This document shows positions 32,205 to 33,432 of a stretch of 33,432 bases of DNA, in pieces. This DNA is from Oceanospirillaceae bacterium (lineage in GTDB: Bacteria > Pseudomonadota > Gammaproteobacteria > Pseudomonadales > Balneatricaceae). The stretch spans positions 1 to 33,432 of the forward strand of contig JAHEDZ010000028.1 of NCBI GenBank assembly GCA_024640955.1, written 5' to 3'. The notes under the pieces were generated by a model that was given only the letters and a program-made list of their open reading frames with translations, was not told the DNA's origin and did no database searches. Numbering within the stretch: position 1 is the stretch's first letter; each line of letters starts with the position of its first letter. A program made the position numbers and the translations under genes.

Positions 32205-32882
32205 AACACCTTACCTGACCAAGTCGTCAATATGACCGCGAGCATGGGTATCTGTGTTTATCCTGACGATGGTGCGAATGCGTCCGTGCTGATGCGCAAT
32301 ACTGATGCTGCGATGTTCCACGCTAAAGCCCAAGGCCGAAATACTTACCAGTTCTACACCTAGGAGCTAACCCGCAAAGCCTTCAAGGTTCTGCTATTAG
32401 AGAATGACCTACGCCAGGCAATAGAGCGAGATGAGCTAGCTCCCTACTATCAACCACAGATCAATATGCAACGCCGCGAAGTGATAGGTGCTGAAGCCCT
32501 AATACGCTGAAACCACCAAGTGCTAGGTACCGTATCCCCAGCGCGCTTCATCCGTATCGCAGAGGAGTCGGGCTTGATCGTTGAAATTGGAGACTGGGTG
32601 CTTGAAAAGGGCTGCAAGCAGCTGGAGAGATGGCACCAATCATTTACGCGTGGGCTACCCAACGACTTTTCCGATATGGCACCGACGAAAACCATTATAG
32701 AGATTGGTACCGGCCTAGGTATGGAAGTTATTGCTGAAGGTGTAGAGACGGAAGAGCAGGCCGAGTTTCTTATGTCTGAAGGCTGTAACCACGCCAAGGG
32801 GTACTTCTATGGGAAGCCGATGCCTGCAAACGAATTTGAGAAATTTTGGAAGGCCTGGGCTAACGACCGAGGAAACGCTTAA
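32205..32882 (+). pseudogene. Decayed GGDEF-EAL cyclic-di-GMP gene
   Basis: One frame encodes a GGDEF C-terminal part (LPDQVVNMTASMGICVYPDDG through AKAQGRNTYQFYT) and then an EAL domain (ENDLRQAIERDELAPYYQPQINMQRREVIGAEALIR). TAG interrupts it at 32361-32363 and TGA at 32508-32510, the latter replacing the Trp expected after EALIR. The final frame (32520-32882) continues EAL sequence but jumps from QLERWHQ to SFTRGLPND. That omits about 85 residues of a normal EAL domain, including the DDFGTG catalytic region, before resuming at IIEIGTGLGMEVIAEGVETEEQ. The N-terminus and most of GGDEF are absent. Not functional as a cyclase or phosphodiesterase. Confidence 0.88.
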
Positions 32883-33117
32883 GCTTCACCGACAGCGGTG
32901 AGTTTTGACGCAGCAGATCCTGAAATAGACGACTCCAGCCCATAATTGATAGCACAAACATGAAGCCTAGCTTCACATCATCGGTAACCACTGCCACCAG
33001 CGTCATCGTTGCGATAGTCGCCAACACCGAGAGAATGATCACCTCAAGCTGACGCGGTCGAAAAAACCGCCAGTAGATGAACAGAACCACACCGATAATT
33101 ATCAGAATAAAATGCAT
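32860..33117 (-). CDS. Small two-helix membrane protein, function unknown
   Basis: Frame of 85 residues with two hydrophobic helices (about 2-16 and 27-45), a further moderately hydrophobic stretch near 50-60, and a basic C-terminus (KLKRFLGR). I do not recognise the family. The regular distribution of hydrophobic segments and RPRQ/KLKR charges looks like a genuine membrane protein, but there is no good ribosome-binding site before ATG 33117. Its end overlaps the decayed EAL gene by 23 bases on the opposite strand. Confidence 0.5.
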   Translation of the reverse strand: MHFILIIIGVVLFIYWRFFRPRQLEVIILSVLATIATMTLVAVVTDDVKLGFMFVLSIMGWSRLFQDLLRQNSPLSVKLKRFLGR

Positions 33118-33432
33118 CTGGTGAGGCTAGGGGATGTGAGGCGGAAAAGCAACGTCAAAAAAGCTCGATGCCGGGCATGTATAAACACGTTTTTTGAATC
33201 AAATAAACTTGGGGAAACTCAGCCGACAGGTATCCAGAGACCCGCTCAAATCCTGGACGGATTTACATCGCCAAGTGCAGGGATGCACGATGAGGTGATG
33301 CCGTAGGGAACGCAAACACTATAGGCTAGCCTATGACGACCTACTCGCAGGGGTGAGCTCTTTGAGGACTGGGGAATGACCTACTTTGATCAGAAGCTGC
33401 GCTTCTGACCCTGCGGGCGCCGACTCTGTCGG
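33118..33432. other. Gene-free repeat-like tail of the window
   Basis: No credible gene. It holds several short inverted repeats: GTGCA-GGGA-TGCAC at 33275-33288, a perfect 14-bp palindrome ATAGGCTAGCCTAT at 33321-33334, and CAGAAGC-TGC-GCTTCTG at 33391-33407. The CAGGGATGCAC context resembles intergenic repeats recalled from other marine gammaproteobacteria, but no second copy is in this window. Confidence 0.45.

Noticed and set aside
33275-33288. GTGCA-GGGA-TGCAC hairpin as a second CsrA-binding RNA
   Set aside because: The loop is GGGA rather than AGGA, it stands alone, and no terminator follows.

Overview
The window is an ordinary, gene-dense chromosome segment of a gammaproteobacterium. 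Gene order resembles Pseudomonas and marine Oceanospirillales-type genomes: rpoH-ftsX-ftsE-ftsY next to an M16-like gene, rsmD, coaD and a YfhL-type ferredoxin; oxyR-recG; coaBC-algC-argB-slmA; and gpmI-envC-ctpA divergent from yibN-grxC-secB. Nearly every gene is housekeeping. There is no rRNA, tRNA, CRISPR array, intact insertion sequence or prophage. The taxonomic placement is inferred from synteny and protein character only.

Layout. 1-2.9 kb (minus): partial trmB, a DUF423 membrane protein, a DJ-1/PfpI protein and rpoH with its terminator. 3.1-6.1 kb (minus): ftsX, ftsE, ftsY. 6.3-8.9 kb (plus): a degenerate M16-peptidase-like membrane-anchored protein, rsmD, coaD, fdx. 9.0-12.5 kb (minus): DUF501, recG, oxyR. 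12.6-14.5 kb: an NAD-dependent epimerase-like gene tail to tail with hemB. 14.47-14.83 kb: a gene-free gap that appears to encode a CsrB/RsmZ-type small RNA. 14.8-17.7 kb (minus): alpha/beta hydrolase, mutM, purT. 17.8-20.3 kb: a cysteine-rich miniprotein, an EamA transporter, rpmG, rpmB, radC. 20.4-25.7 kb (plus): coaBC, algC, argB, slmA and a CynX-like MFS transporter, with dut missing from its usual place. 25.8-29.8 kb (minus): ctpA, envC, gpmI. 30.0-31.2 kb (plus): rhodanese, grxC, secB. 31.3-33.4 kb: a DTW-domain protein, a decayed GGDEF/EAL gene, a small membrane protein and a repeat-like tail.

The two most interesting signals are not protein genes. First, plus-strand DNA at about 14661-14817 folds into successive hairpins that each present AGGA in the loop and ends in a Rho-independent terminator; this is the architecture of RNAs that sequester CsrA/RsmA. 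Second, a family of GTAGGAGCG...CGCGAC REP elements sits exactly at gene 3' ends. The TAG (or TAA) in its G-TAG foot is the stop codon of several genes, and one copy lies inside the DUF423 gene and is translated in frame. Other points: a sigma-E-like promoter before rpoH, an FtsY with an N-terminal membrane helix and a (PE)n tract, a CGFC glutaredoxin, and an EAL gene killed by point nonsense mutations and an internal deletion.
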